In this document: piece after piece, positions 23,425 to 32,312 of the stretch
Position numbering within the stretch: position 1 is the stretch's first letter
Layout of the letters: each line of letters starts with the position of its first letter
IMG/VR virus record: IMGVR_UViG_3300005264_000023
Location: 1 to 37,288 of that record
Origin: a virus
Direction: 5' to 3' (one strand)
Length of the DNA stretch: 37,288 nucleotides
Program-made: the position numbers and the translations under genes
Notes under the pieces: model-generated
Database searches by the model: none
Told to the model about the DNA's origin: nothing
What the model saw: only the letters and a program-made list of their open reading frames with translations

Positions 23425-23442
23425 AGTTGTTTAGGAGAATAA

Positions 23443-23637
23443 ATGAGAATAAAGAAATACTTATTAAATGAAAAAATATTTAATATGTCTGCTATTGTTG
23501 GTAATAAAAAAATTACAAAACCAGTAGTTGCAAAAAATGATAATGATGCAATAAAACAATTCGAAGATTTTTTAAAAATTCAAATTAAATATAAACACAT
23601 AAAAAATGGAAAAATAGAAAATGTTAAAATAAATTAA
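23443..23637 (+). CDS. Small candidate packaged protein
   Basis: A 64-residue basic protein starting MRIKKYLLNE|K, a form close to the tagged proteins. The rest (MSAIVGNKKITKPVVAKNDN onward) looks like a small beta-alpha unit and is not recognised. GGAG lies seven bases upstream. It sits between the tail terminator and the glycosyltransferase fusion. Confidence 0.5.
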   Translation: MRIKKYLLNEKIFNMSAIVGNKKITKPVVAKNDNDAIKQFEDFLKIQIKYKHIKNGKIENVKIN

Positions 23638-23651
23638 AGGAGTTTAAAAAT

Positions 23652-26198
23652 ATGTTGCAAAACAAAAAAATTTGTATACTATCTCACTTTGGAAGTTTTC
23701 AAGATAGTTATGCGTTACATATTGGATGGTTAGAAAGAGCAAAGATTTTAGAGTACTACAATATAGATTTTGATTTTTTAGTAAATGATAAATGTAATAC
23801 TGATGTATATCCACATCAAAGAAATGTATTAAAAAATGTTTCAAAAATGTCAACATTTAAAAAACGAGTTGAATTTTTTGAAAGAGAATATATTGAATTA
23901 TTAAGTGATTATGATATAATACTTACTTGTGATCTTGTATATCAAAGAGGTGGAAATTTCCTACCACAAAATCAAGCAATGAGAAATGTTTCAAAACATT
24001 TAAAAGCTCATTGGTTCCACTGGATACATTCAGCATGGACAAATCCTAATCCTAATGAAAAATACCCTGATTCTTTAAGAAATCAAATGCCACCAAGATC
24101 AACACTTGTTTATATGAATGAATCTGAAAAAGATGGTATAGCAAAAATGTATAATACAAGTATTAATAATGTTAAATGTGTGTGGAATCCTAAAGATATT
24201 AGATCATTTAAAGATTTTCATCCTTTAGCTTGGGAAGTAACAAAAAAATTAGATATACCAAATAAAGATATAGTACAAATATTTCCACACTGCGCAACAA
24301 GAATGAATGCTAAAGGTATTGATTCTATTATTAAAATTTTTGCATCATTAAAAGATAAAGGACAAAAAGTTGCTTTAGTTTTAGCAAATGGTAATGCCAG
24401 TAGAGTACAAGGTGATATAAAAAAGAAAAAGAAATATATGGAAGATTTAGGTCTAGTTAGTGGTGAAGATTTTTTATTTACACATGAAATAACACAATTA
24501 AGACCATTTCCTAGAAAAGCTGTTGCTGATATTTTTAGTATATCAAATTTATTTATTTTTGCATCATATAGAGAAGTGTCACCAAATGTATTACTTGAAG
24601 CTAAAATATCAGATAACTTATTAGTATTAAATAAAAGATTAAAATGTGTTCAAGAATTTGGTGGTGAAAATGCTATATATTTTGAATCATCATTTAAAAC
24701 ACCTGGAATTAGAGATGGTGAACCTGGTGATATGCAAGTAGTAAAATATAATAATGAAAAAAAGTATTTTTATAATCTTGCAAATGCAATAATAAAAACA
24801 GTTAAAAACAAAAAACACATCTGGAAATTTTCTTATGAAAATATATGGAAAAATCAATTATATCCACTACTAAATTCAGCTAAAACATATGAAGTAGAAG
24901 AATATAAAAAAGAAATTAAATCATCACCTATTGATATAAGTATTTATGATGATAAAAAATGGAATGGTGTAAGAAAAGAAATTCGATGGTTTATTGATTA
25001 TTTAAAACCAATAAGGTATTTAGAAATAGGATTAGGTGATGGAAGAAATTTTAATAATGCACCAATAAAAGAAAAAGTATGTATATCACCTAAAGGATGT
25101 GTAAAAAATCCAGACAGAATGTATCATGGCAACTCTGATGATATATTTGAATCACTTGGTGAAGATCCATTTGACTTAATTTTTATTGATGGTTTCCATA
25201 ATTATAAACAAGTAGTAAAAGATTTAAATAATAGTTTAGAATATTTAAAACCAAACGGTGTTATACTAATTCATGACGTTAATCCATTAGATAAACCAGA
25301 TTTTGTATCTGGTGATAAACAAAAAGGTGGAAAACCTTGGTGTGGTGATGTATGGAAAATAATACCACATATAAAGTATAAAAGAACAGATTTGGATTTT
25401 GTTAATATAGAAGAATTTCCTGGTCTTACTGTAGTTTGGAAAAGAAAAAATAAAAGAAAAATAATAATTAAAGATGAAAAAATGTTTAGTGATTATAGAT
25501 ATCCATGTGTTCACTTAACAATAGATTATGCAAGAAAGCATAAAAAACTATTTGACTTTTTACCATTTGAAGATGCCATAAAAAAATTCATTGATAAAAG
25601 AAATAATAGTATTGAAAATGCCGGTTTGATTTCTATATATAATTTTCCAATGGCTGATAAACTTATAATTGATCTTGCTAAAAGAGTTGATTATCTTTCA
25701 ATCAGATTAGATCCAAATGGTGATAAGTTACTATTTAAATCATGTATTGAAAAAGTAAAAAAAGAATGTGAACTAAATATAATTGAATCAAAATTAATAT
25801 GGAATAGATGGAATTGGAGAGAAGAACTTATAAGAAGTTTAGATAATATAAAACCTAAAAATGTTTTATTTTTAGATGAAGATGAAACATATAGCGATGA
25901 ATTTAACGAAGATTTTGAGAATTTTCAAAGAACAAATTTAAAATACATGGCATTTGATTATGAAATGATAACTGAAAATAGTACAAAAGTAGATAAGTAT
26001 CCTAAAGCAAGACATTGTAAAGTTTTTAAATGGATGGAAGGAATTACTTATCAACCATATAAAGGATATGCAATTCCAACATTTCCAATTAACCCCCAAC
26101 CAGATTATCATATTGGTGGATATAGATGTAAGTCAAAAATTAAACATTACTGTTTTTATACAGATATTTTAAGAAAAAATAAAAAATTACATAAATAA
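23652..26198 (+). CDS. Three-domain GT4 glycosyltransferase, methyltransferase and GT-A-like protein
   Basis: An 848-residue fusion. Residues about 1-400 are a GT-B (GT4-like) glycosyltransferase: strand KICILSHFGSFQDS, FPHCATRMNAKGIDSIIKIF, and the EX7E pair Glu308/Glu316 in REVSPNVLLEAK. Residues about 430-595 are a class I methyltransferase: EIGLGDG (458-464) and FDLIFIDGFHNYKQVVKDL, then GVILIHDVNP, the Methyltransf_24 pattern. Residues about 655-848 look like a GT-A-type transferase: ENAGLISIYNF and NVLFLDEDETYSDEF, with DED as a possible metal site. AAGGAG lies upstream. It interrupts the tail genes between gp15 and the tube paralogue, suggesting a virion or cell-envelope target, which is not shown. 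Confidence 0.75.
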   Translation: MLQNKKICILSHFGSFQDSYALHIGWLERAKILEYYNIDFDFLVNDKCNTDVYPHQRNVLKNVSKMSTFKKRVEFFEREYIELLSDYDIILTCDLVYQRGGNFLPQNQAMRNVSKHLKAHWFHWIHSAWTNPNPNEKYPDSLRNQMPPRSTLVYMNESEKDGIAKMYNTSINNVKCVWNPKDIRSFKDFHPLAWEVTKKLDIPNKDIVQIFPHCATRMNAKGIDSIIKIFASLKDKGQKVALVLANGNASRVQGDIKKKKKYMEDLGLVSGEDFLFTHEITQLRPFPRKAVADIFSISNLFIFASYREVSPNVLLEAKISDNLLVLNKRLKCVQEFGGENAIYFESSFKTPGIRDGEPGDMQVVKYNNEKKYFYNLANAIIKTVKNKKHIWKFSYENIWKNQLYPLLNSAKTYEVEEYKKEIKSSPIDISIYDDKKWNGVRKEIRWFIDYLKPIRYLEIGLGDGRNFNNAPIKEKVCISPKGCVKNPDRMYHGNSDDIFESLGEDPFDLIFIDGFHNYKQVVKDLNNSLEYLKPNGVILIHDVNPLDKPDFVSGDKQKGGKPWCGDVWKIIPHIKYKRTDLDFVNIEEFPGLTVVWKRKNKRKIIIKDEKMFSDYRYPCVHLTIDYARKHKKLFDFLPFEDAIKKFIDKRNNSIENAGLISIYNFPMADKLIIDLAKRVDYLSIRLDPNGDKLLFKSCIEKVKKECELNIIESKLIWNRWNWREELIRSLDNIKPKNVLFLDEDETYSDEFNEDFENFQRTNLKYMAFDYEMITENSTKVDKYPKARHCKVFKWMEGITYQPYKGYAIPTFPINPQPDYHIGGYRCKSKIKHYCFYTDILRKNKKLHK

Positions 26199-26206
26199 AT
26201 ATAGAA

Positions 26207-26704
26207 ATGAGTTTAAATACTACTATAAATAAAACAACACCATCAAATTTTTATTTAACACTACCGCTTATTCCAGGCCAACGTGATATTGAAAATAATA
26301 ATGAACTAATTTTAAACATATATTCAACAGTACTACCTGGAATATCATTAGATGTACAACTATCAAATTGGCAAGGTGCTCATGTTCCATTTGCAGCTGG
26401 ATCATCAACATTTGAAAATTGGCAGTTTACTTTTGTTGTTGATGAAAATTTTTTAAACTGGAAAATTTTATATAATTGGATATTAATTATAAATAATAAT
26501 AAGGATAAATTTATAGATAAGTTTACAAATTATGTAGTTGATAGTACACTTAATGTTTTAGACAATTTTGAGAAAAGTATATTCTCATTAAAAATTATAA
26601 ATATGTGGCCAACTGATTTAAGCCCAGTTGAACTTTCATACAGAGAAGGTGAAAGTATTTTAGAATGTAACGCAACATTTGCATATATGTATTATGAATT
26701 ATAA
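26207..26704 (+). CDS. Tail-tube-like protein, paralogue
   Basis: A 165-residue protein with tube-fold features: LPGISLDVQLSNWQG, FENWQFTFVVDENFLNWKIL, and WPTDLSPVELSYREGESILE before a final strand. The layout matches the gp19-like protein at 28624 (STLEQIITSWQG, then DITVTFNVDLNAK and FPTTLGPISLDYA), so the two are paralogues on either side of the sheath gene. It may be a tube cap or initiator ring. There is no strong ribosome binding site; translation may be coupled to the gene ending eight bases before. Confidence 0.65.
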   Translation: MSLNTTINKTTPSNFYLTLPLIPGQRDIENNNELILNIYSTVLPGISLDVQLSNWQGAHVPFAAGSSTFENWQFTFVVDENFLNWKILYNWILIINNNKDKFIDKFTNYVVDSTLNVLDNFEKSIFSLKIINMWPTDLSPVELSYREGESILECNATFAYMYYEL

Positions 26705-26711
26705 AATAAAA

Positions 26712-26742
26712 TAATATATGGAATGAAGGCTTTCATATATTA
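26712..26742 (+). other. Hairpin in the leader of the sheath gene
   Basis: TAATATATG and CATATATTA pair perfectly, with three more pairs (one G-U) inside, leaving a 7-base loop. It ends just before ATAAAGGAG, the sheath ribosome binding site, but does not cover it. It may stabilise or punctuate mRNA; no T tract follows. Confidence 0.45.
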
Positions 26743-26759
26743 ATAAAGGAGAATAAATT

Positions 26760-28553
26760 ATGGGTTTTTATCTTTCACCTTTGGTTGATGTTAATGAGAT
26801 CGACCTTAGTACAACGATACCAGCCGTTGCTACAAATATAGCTGTAACGGTATTAAGAAGAACATGGAAAGGACCAGAACTAAAAACACAATTCATTGGT
26901 AATGTTGATGAATTAATTCAAGTATTTGGTCAACCTACTAGTGGATCTTATAAAGATATACTTTCCGCTACTGGTTATTTAGCACATGGTGATAAACTTT
27001 ATTGTACAAGAGCTTGTCCACCAAGTGCCACTTTCGCTGGTGTATATACTACAGCAGCTACAGGAATGACAGTAACACAATATACACAAAGTAATGCTTA
27101 TAAGCTTACAGATTTGTCTACTCAAAATCCGGATGAAATTGGTGAAGATACAGTATTTTTTGATCCAGGCCGTCCAGAAGTATCTGATAATATGGTTATT
27201 ATTGGTAATTCAAGAGGTGATTGGGGTAATTATACTAAGATTTGTATGTGTGGTAAAGACGTTTATGATAAAGTAACCGCCGGATCATTAGCAGCTTCAG
27301 CAATTGGAATTTCATCTGAAATGTATGATGATATTGCTGGTGTTGATAAACCATTTGATCCAGGCGCAGGAGAAGGATTAAGAGATTTCTTAATCATAGT
27401 AAAATCAGCAGATCAAAGTGATATAAATGCATCATTAATTCCTTATAATCTAAGAGAAGTTTGGTTAGTTTCAACAGATGAAGGAAAAATTGATGATACA
27501 GGAAAAAACTTATTTGCTGAAGGTGTTATTAATAATGAATCACAATATATAAGAATAGTATTAAAAGAAACACTTAAAAATACTAATGTCAATACCATGT
27601 ATACTACAGACTATACATTACTTGGTGGTGGTTTACTTGGACCTTTTTATACTGGTGAAGAAGATCAAGCAGTAATTAGTAATCTTGACTTATTTGCTAA
27701 TGCAGAAGAAATTGATGTTAATCTTTTTATTGACTCTGATAAATCAGATACAGTAAAATCTTACATGATTACTATCTGTGAAGATAGAATGGATGCAATG
27801 GCAGTTCTTGACTGTAAAAGTGATGATGTTATTAATAAAGCTACACAAGAAACTGATTTACTAAGAACATATAGACGAGTAACATTTAATCCAAATACTT
27901 CATATGCTGCTATTTATGGTAACTGGTTAGAAGTATATGATAAATGGGCTGCTAAATATAGATGGATTCCATCTTCTGGTCATGTTGCCGGTATATATGC
28001 TTATACTGATGAAACAACTGATCCTTGGTTTGCACCTGCTGGTTTAAATAGAGCTGGTATTAATAATGTTAGAAGACTAGCTTGGAACCCAAAAAGAAGT
28101 CATAGAGACATTCTTTATAAAAATGGTATTAATCCTATAGTAGCATTTTCAGGACAAGGAAAAGTCGTTTGGGGTCAAAAAACATTATTAGATAAATCTT
28201 CAGCATTTAACAGAGTAAATGTGAGAAGATTATTCATGGTTCTTGAAAAGGCAATATCAACAGCCGCTAGATATTTCTTATTTGAACCTAATGATGAAAT
28301 TACCAGACTACTTCTTATAAATATGATTGAGCCTTACTTGAGAGATGTAAAATCAAGAAGGGGTATTTATGACTTCGCAGTAGTTTGTGACTCAAGAAAT
28401 AATACACCTGAAAGAATTGATAGAAATGAATTATGGTGTGATATTTATATCAAACCAGTAAGATCAGCAGAATTTATTGTACTTAACTTTATAGCTACAA
28501 AAACAAGTGCGGTATTCTCTGAATTAATCGCATCAAGAACTGCTGAAATTTAA
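26760..28553 (+). CDS. gp18: Tail sheath protein
   Basis: A 597-residue contractile sheath protein (T4 gp18 is 659). Typical: N-terminal YLSPLVDVNEIDLSTTIPAV, TVLRRTWKGPE, DILSATGYLAHGDKLYCTRA; and the conserved C-terminal domain with RAGINNVRRLAWNPKRSHRD, LYKNGINPIVAFSGQGKVVW, FNRVNVRRLFMVLEKAISTA and DIYIKPVRSAEFIVLNFIAT. AAGGAG precedes it, and it is adjacent to the tube gene as in T4. Confidence 0.95.
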   Translation: MGFYLSPLVDVNEIDLSTTIPAVATNIAVTVLRRTWKGPELKTQFIGNVDELIQVFGQPTSGSYKDILSATGYLAHGDKLYCTRACPPSATFAGVYTTAATGMTVTQYTQSNAYKLTDLSTQNPDEIGEDTVFFDPGRPEVSDNMVIIGNSRGDWGNYTKICMCGKDVYDKVTAGSLAASAIGISSEMYDDIAGVDKPFDPGAGEGLRDFLIIVKSADQSDINASLIPYNLREVWLVSTDEGKIDDTGKNLFAEGVINNESQYIRIVLKETLKNTNVNTMYTTDYTLLGGGLLGPFYTGEEDQAVISNLDLFANAEEIDVNLFIDSDKSDTVKSYMITICEDRMDAMAVLDCKSDDVINKATQETDLLRTYRRVTFNPNTSYAAIYGNWLEVYDKWAAKYRWIPSSGHVAGIYAYTDETTDPWFAPAGLNRAGINNVRRLAWNPKRSHRDILYKNGINPIVAFSGQGKVVWGQKTLLDKSSAFNRVNVRRLFMVLEKAISTAARYFLFEPNDEITRLLLINMIEPYLRDVKSRRGIYDFAVVCDSRNNTPERIDRNELWCDIYIKPVRSAEFIVLNFIATKTSAVFSELIASRTAEI

Positions 28554-28561
28554 TATAAATA
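28554..28561 (+). promoter_or_regulatory. T4-type late promoter box
   Basis: TATAAATA immediately after the sheath stop, in the 70-base gap before the tail tube gene. It would give extra late transcripts of the tube protein, with a leader of about 56 bases. Confidence 0.5.
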
Positions 28562-28623
28562 AATATATAAAATAGTGAAATAAACCTGTGTTTTTTATAT
28601 AATGAAAACAAGGAGAAAATAAA

Positions 28624-29154
28624 ATGGCCGATTTTGATATTAATGGTTATATTGGATATTTTAAAGGTGGTGCTCGTTCTAACCTATTTTACTTTAAACC
28701 AATGTTTCCTGCCGCAGCTGGACTTGATATGTCAAAACAAGGTAAGTTTTTAGTTAGAACTACTAATACACCAGACTCAACTTTAGAACAAATCATAACT
28801 TCATGGCAAGGATTTGACTATAAGATGGGTGGTAAACATACTTTTAATGATATAACAGTAACATTTAATGTTGATTTAAATGCAAAAATAAGACAAGCAT
28901 ATGAACAATGGATTGAACTTATTCATAATCCTTTTGATAATTACTATGCTCTACCATCAGAATATATGCAAGATCAATACATGCAAATGCTTGATTATCA
29001 AGGAAATATTATTCTTGAATTTAAAATTTATCAAGCTTTTCCAACTACTCTTGGTCCTATTTCACTTGACTATGCTACTGTTGATGTTGCTCAATTTGAT
29101 GTTACATTTACTTATCAATATCATACAACAGCTCAAGTTGGAACCGCTGTATAA
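28624..29154 (+). CDS. gp19: Tail tube protein
   Basis: A 176-residue tail tube protein (T4 gp19 is 163) directly after the sheath gene. Visible features are FYFKPMFPAAAGLDMSKQGK, a beta-rich core with STLEQIITSWQG and DITVTFNVDLNAKIRQAYEQ, and FPTTLGPISLDYATVDVAQF ending in YQYHTTA. It stacks in rings inside the sheath. It has its own late box and AAGGAG. Confidence 0.88.
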   Translation: MADFDINGYIGYFKGGARSNLFYFKPMFPAAAGLDMSKQGKFLVRTTNTPDSTLEQIITSWQGFDYKMGGKHTFNDITVTFNVDLNAKIRQAYEQWIELIHNPFDNYYALPSEYMQDQYMQMLDYQGNIILEFKIYQAFPTTLGPISLDYATVDVAQFDVTFTYQYHTTAQVGTAV

Positions 29155-29179
29155 TTAAAAATAAAGGAGTGATTATAAT

Positions 29180-29998
29180 ATGTCACAATTTGTTCAATTT
29201 GAAGATAATAATTTTCAAGAAACAGAAGAATCAAAAAAAGTAGAAAAAACTAAAAGTATTGATTTTAAACAATATTTAAATGTATTTGAATTTGAAACAG
29301 TTTTACCTGGAACTGGTGAATCAGTTAAATATAAACCTATAATAGTTAGTCAATTAAAAAAATTATTAACATTTGAAAATGAGAGTAATCAATCAAAAAT
29401 TGAAAATTTATTAGATGAATTAATATCTGAATGTGTTATTAGTGATAATTTTAATATTAATAATTTATACTTACAAGATAGATTTTTTATAATTATAAAA
29501 TTAAGAGAAAAAACAAAAGGTAGTATATATGATTTTACTTTAACCTGTCCAAAATGTAAAGGACAATCAATTATTAATGTTGATTTATCTAAGTTAAAAG
29601 TAAATAAAAGAAAAAATGATATTGAAAAAAAGATAAAATTAAATGATAATATATCTATAGAATTGGATTATATAAAAAGAAGTGATTATAAAGAGTCTCT
29701 AGACTTTATATCTAAAAAGAAATATAAGTCAAAATCAATTAATGAAATTGATAATTTAATGGCTATGCATGCATCAAGTATTAAAAAAATCATTACACCT
29801 GATGGGAATTTAGATAATCCAAATATAGAAAATAAAATCTACTTTATAGAAAACATACCAGCTTATTTTTATGATAAAATAAGAGAATGGCATGAAGAAA
29901 ATGATTTTGGTATTGATTTTTCAACAAAAGTAAAATGTATTCATTGTGATGAATATGAGGAAGAATTAAATATTCCTTTATCCAATTTTTTTTTATAA
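29180..29998 (+). CDS. gp26: gp26-like tail/baseplate assembly chaperone (short form)
   Basis: A 272-residue protein with two CxxC pairs, CPKC (about 133-136) and CIHC (about 253-256), a likely zinc site, in the order seen in T4 gp26-type hub-assembly proteins (YLNVFEFETVLPGTGE, KLREKTKGSIYDFTLTCPKC). It lies between the tube and tape-measure genes, where tail assembly chaperones are found in most long-tailed phages. The last codons are TTT TTT TTA TAA, a canonical -1 slippery site directly before the stop, followed in the -1 frame by 60 open codons. AAGGAG lies upstream. Confidence 0.72.
   Translation: MSQFVQFEDNNFQETEESKKVEKTKSIDFKQYLNVFEFETVLPGTGESVKYKPIIVSQLKKLLTFENESNQSKIENLLDELISECVISDNFNINNLYLQDRFFIIIKLREKTKGSIYDFTLTCPKCKGQSIINVDLSKLKVNKRKNDIEKKIKLNDNISIELDYIKRSDYKESLDFISKKKYKSKSINEIDNLMAMHASSIKKIITPDGNLDNPNIENKIYFIENIPAYFYDKIREWHEENDFGIDFSTKVKCIHCDEYEEELNIPLSNFFL
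29989..29995 (+). other. -1 ribosomal frameshift site
   Basis: T TTT TTA in zero-frame register (last T of one codon, then TTT, TTA), inside a run of nine T and immediately before the TAA stop at 29996-29998. This is the X XXY YYZ heptamer, same as the HIV-1 gag-pol site. Slippage joins the 29995-30177 frame. Confidence 0.6.
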
Positions 29999-30177
29999 TT
30001 AAATTGTTTACGAACTATGATTTAAAAAGCTTAACTGAAAGTCAATACTACTTATCGAAACATTCAAATATAAGTTTGACAGAATCATCATTACTTGCTG
30101 TATTTGAGTTTGATATTTTTGTAAATATGTTATTGAAAGATATTGAAAGAGAAATAGAAAAAACATCCTATACATAA
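29995..30177 (+). CDS. Trans-frame extension of the chaperone (long form)
   Basis: An open frame of 60 codons in the -1 phase: IIKLFTNYDLKSLTESQYYL, continuing to LLAVFEFDIFVNMLLKDIER and ending EKTSYT. It has no ATG near its start and no ribosome binding site, so it is most simply made by frameshifting from 29180-29998, giving a product of about 331 residues. The helical, acidic FEFDIFVNMLLKDIE ending resembles the T part of G/GT chaperones, which binds the tape measure. A TTG at 30004 is a weaker alternative start. Confidence 0.6.
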   Translation: MIKLFTNYDLKSLTESQYYLSKHSNISLTESSLLAVFEFDIFVNMLLKDIEREIEKTSYT

Positions 30178-30187
30178 AAATTCTCAC

Positions 30188-30253
30188 TTAGTATATATTT
30201 TTATACTAATGGATTCTTAAAAAGGAGTCTGAAGGTTTTTTAGACTCCTTTTT
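30188..30253 (+). terminator. Intrinsic terminator between chaperone and tape measure
   Basis: The main stem is a perfect 12 bp, AAAAAGGAGTCT (30219-30230) with AGACTCCTTTTT (30242-30253), with an 11-base loop and T tract to 30255. A smaller AT hairpin, TTAGTATA/TATACTAA (30188-30209), lies before it. No promoter box is seen between it and the tape-measure gene, so read-through or antitermination is implied. Confidence 0.85.
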
Positions 30254-30275
30254 TTCGTTTAGAAGGATTAAAAAT

Positions 30276-32312
30276 ATGCCTATAGAACAAAAAATACCAT
30301 CAAAAATTGAAGAAAATATTATTAATATTATAGATGAATTAAGATCTGAAAATAAAGAAAGCGTGAATATTCAAAAAGAAAACGTGAAAGAAAGTGTAAA
30401 AGCTAGTGAAGAAAATGTAAATATTCAAAAAGAAAGTATAAGTGTTCAAAAAGAAAGTAATTCATCATTACAAAAAATTTCAGATTTAACATCGAAAATA
30501 ATAGAAAATAATAAATCTGGTGATTTTGATACATCTTCAAAATTAATAAAAGAAGCTGCTATAATATTTAAAGAAACATCTGGTGCTGAACAATATTTAA
30601 ATTTTGTTGAATCTTTAATAGAAGAAAGTGCTAATGCTAATAAAAAATTTATAGATGATAATAGACAAAATATTATAGAGGGGAATAATTATAATGAAGA
30701 AATAGCTAATAGAATAGATAAAAGTTTTAAATTAGCTGATTCTTTAAGAAATACATACTTAAAAGTATGGAATGCTGAATCCGTTGGATATTTAAAAGAT
30801 ATGGCAAATACAGTTCAAGGATCTATTTCATCACATTTAAGTGATATATTAGGTCCGGTTCAAGAATTAATTGACGTAAGTAAAAGATTACTTCTATCTT
30901 CTTTTAAATTTATTAAATCTATTGGTAAAGATTTTTTTTCATTACTTGGTTTTGGTAAAGATGATGATGAAACTAGTTCAGAAAAGAAAAGAAATAATTT
31001 ACTTACTAAAATTAAAGATTCAATGAACTCCATGTCAAATTCATTTAAAAAAATGATTGGAATAGAAAAAGCTAGAGATAAAGCTGATGCAAGAAAAATA
31101 CCAGAAAAGAAACCAGAAGGTATATGGAAATTGCTTTTAATAGCTGGTGCTTTATTGGCTGGTATATTGTTTAAATATGCAAAAGATCTAACGAAAGCTC
31201 TAAGTTTTATATTAACACCATTTAAATGGTTTGGTAAAGTTCTCAAAAAAAGTTTAAATATGTTTAAAGAAGGTGGTGTATTTGAAAAATTTGGTAATAT
31301 ATTTAAATCTATATTTGGTAAAGAAGGAAAAATAGCAAAATTTTTTAAATCTATATTTGAAAGTTTTAAAAAAACAAAAATAGGTAAAGTTATTACTTTT
31401 GCTTTTGAAAAAATAGGTAGTTTTTTTAAATCAATTTTTAAACCATTAATGAATTTTAAAGGTGGTCCTATAATGAAATTATTAGGAAAATGGTTTGGTA
31501 AAGGAATGATTATTGGTAAAATACTTTTACCATTTGAAATGGCATATAAAGCAATAAAAGGAATTTTTAATGCTGAAGGAATTAGAGATAAAATACTTGC
31601 TGGTGCTGCTGGTATTCTTGATCCTATTTTAAAAATACCAGAAATGATTGGTAATGGAATACTTTGGTTATCAAGAAAAATATTTGGAAAAGATTTTCTT
31701 AAAGGAGTTAAATTAGATTTTGGTGCTGATAAAATTATCAGTGTTGTAAATTCTATTACTGAAACATTAGGAAATTTTATTGATCCTATATTTAATTTTT
31801 TTACTGAAACATTACCTAATCTTTTTGATGGTATATCACTTTGGTTTGAGAAAAAAGTTGATAAAATTAAATTTAAAATTAATCCTTTTAATTTTGGTAA
31901 AGACTATGAAGAAGAAAGACAAGGAAATAGAGTAGATAAAAATACTGGTGCATTACTACATAATGCCGGTGAAAGTCAAGATGATTTTGAAAAAAGATTA
32001 AAGAAATGGAGAAAGGAACAAACACCAATACAAATAGATAAAAAAATCATAAATATAGATGATATGGAAAATAGAAAAGTTGAAGTAGCAAAAAATGCTT
32101 ATAATATCAAACAACAACAAATTCAAGATCAAAATAAAAAAGCGGATGAATTATTAAAATCAAATAAAGAAATATCACAACAAAATCAAAATACTATACA
32201 AACAATAATGACTAATAATATTATTAGTCAAAATAAACAAGATCCAAAAGAAATACCAGCTCAAAATGAAAACGCAATACTATCATTAGTTTCAACAGGA
32301 GCATTAATGTAA
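30276..32312 (+). CDS. gp29: Tail tape measure protein
   Basis: A 678-residue protein in the tape-measure position, after the chaperone and before a baseplate tube protein; T4 gp29 is 590. Helical throughout: N-terminal coiled coil with a repeated (V)NIQKE(N/S) unit (residues 27-60), a hydrophobic segment (about 287-300, LLLIAGALLAGILF), then many amphipathic Phe/Lys/Gly helices (FGNIFKSIFGKEGKIAKFFK and like) and a Gln/Asn-rich C-terminus. Its length should set tail length, so the tail may be somewhat longer than T4's. AGAAGGA lies upstream. Confidence 0.75.
   Translation: MPIEQKIPSKIEENIINIIDELRSENKESVNIQKENVKESVKASEENVNIQKESISVQKESNSSLQKISDLTSKIIENNKSGDFDTSSKLIKEAAIIFKETSGAEQYLNFVESLIEESANANKKFIDDNRQNIIEGNNYNEEIANRIDKSFKLADSLRNTYLKVWNAESVGYLKDMANTVQGSISSHLSDILGPVQELIDVSKRLLLSSFKFIKSIGKDFFSLLGFGKDDDETSSEKKRNNLLTKIKDSMNSMSNSFKKMIGIEKARDKADARKIPEKKPEGIWKLLLIAGALLAGILFKYAKDLTKALSFILTPFKWFGKVLKKSLNMFKEGGVFEKFGNIFKSIFGKEGKIAKFFKSIFESFKKTKIGKVITFAFEKIGSFFKSIFKPLMNFKGGPIMKLLGKWFGKGMIIGKILLPFEMAYKAIKGIFNAEGIRDKILAGAAGILDPILKIPEMIGNGILWLSRKIFGKDFLKGVKLDFGADKIISVVNSITETLGNFIDPIFNFFTETLPNLFDGISLWFEKKVDKIKFKINPFNFGKDYEEERQGNRVDKNTGALLHNAGESQDDFEKRLKKWRKEQTPIQIDKKIINIDDMENRKVEVAKNAYNIKQQQIQDQNKKADELLKSNKEISQQNQNTIQTIMTNNIISQNKQDPKEIPAQNENAILSLVSTGALM

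Noticed and set aside
26190-26197. CATAAATA before the tube paralogue at 26207 as a late promoter.
   Set aside because: It differs from TATAAATA in the first base, and the predicted start would leave only a few bases of leader and no ribosome binding site.
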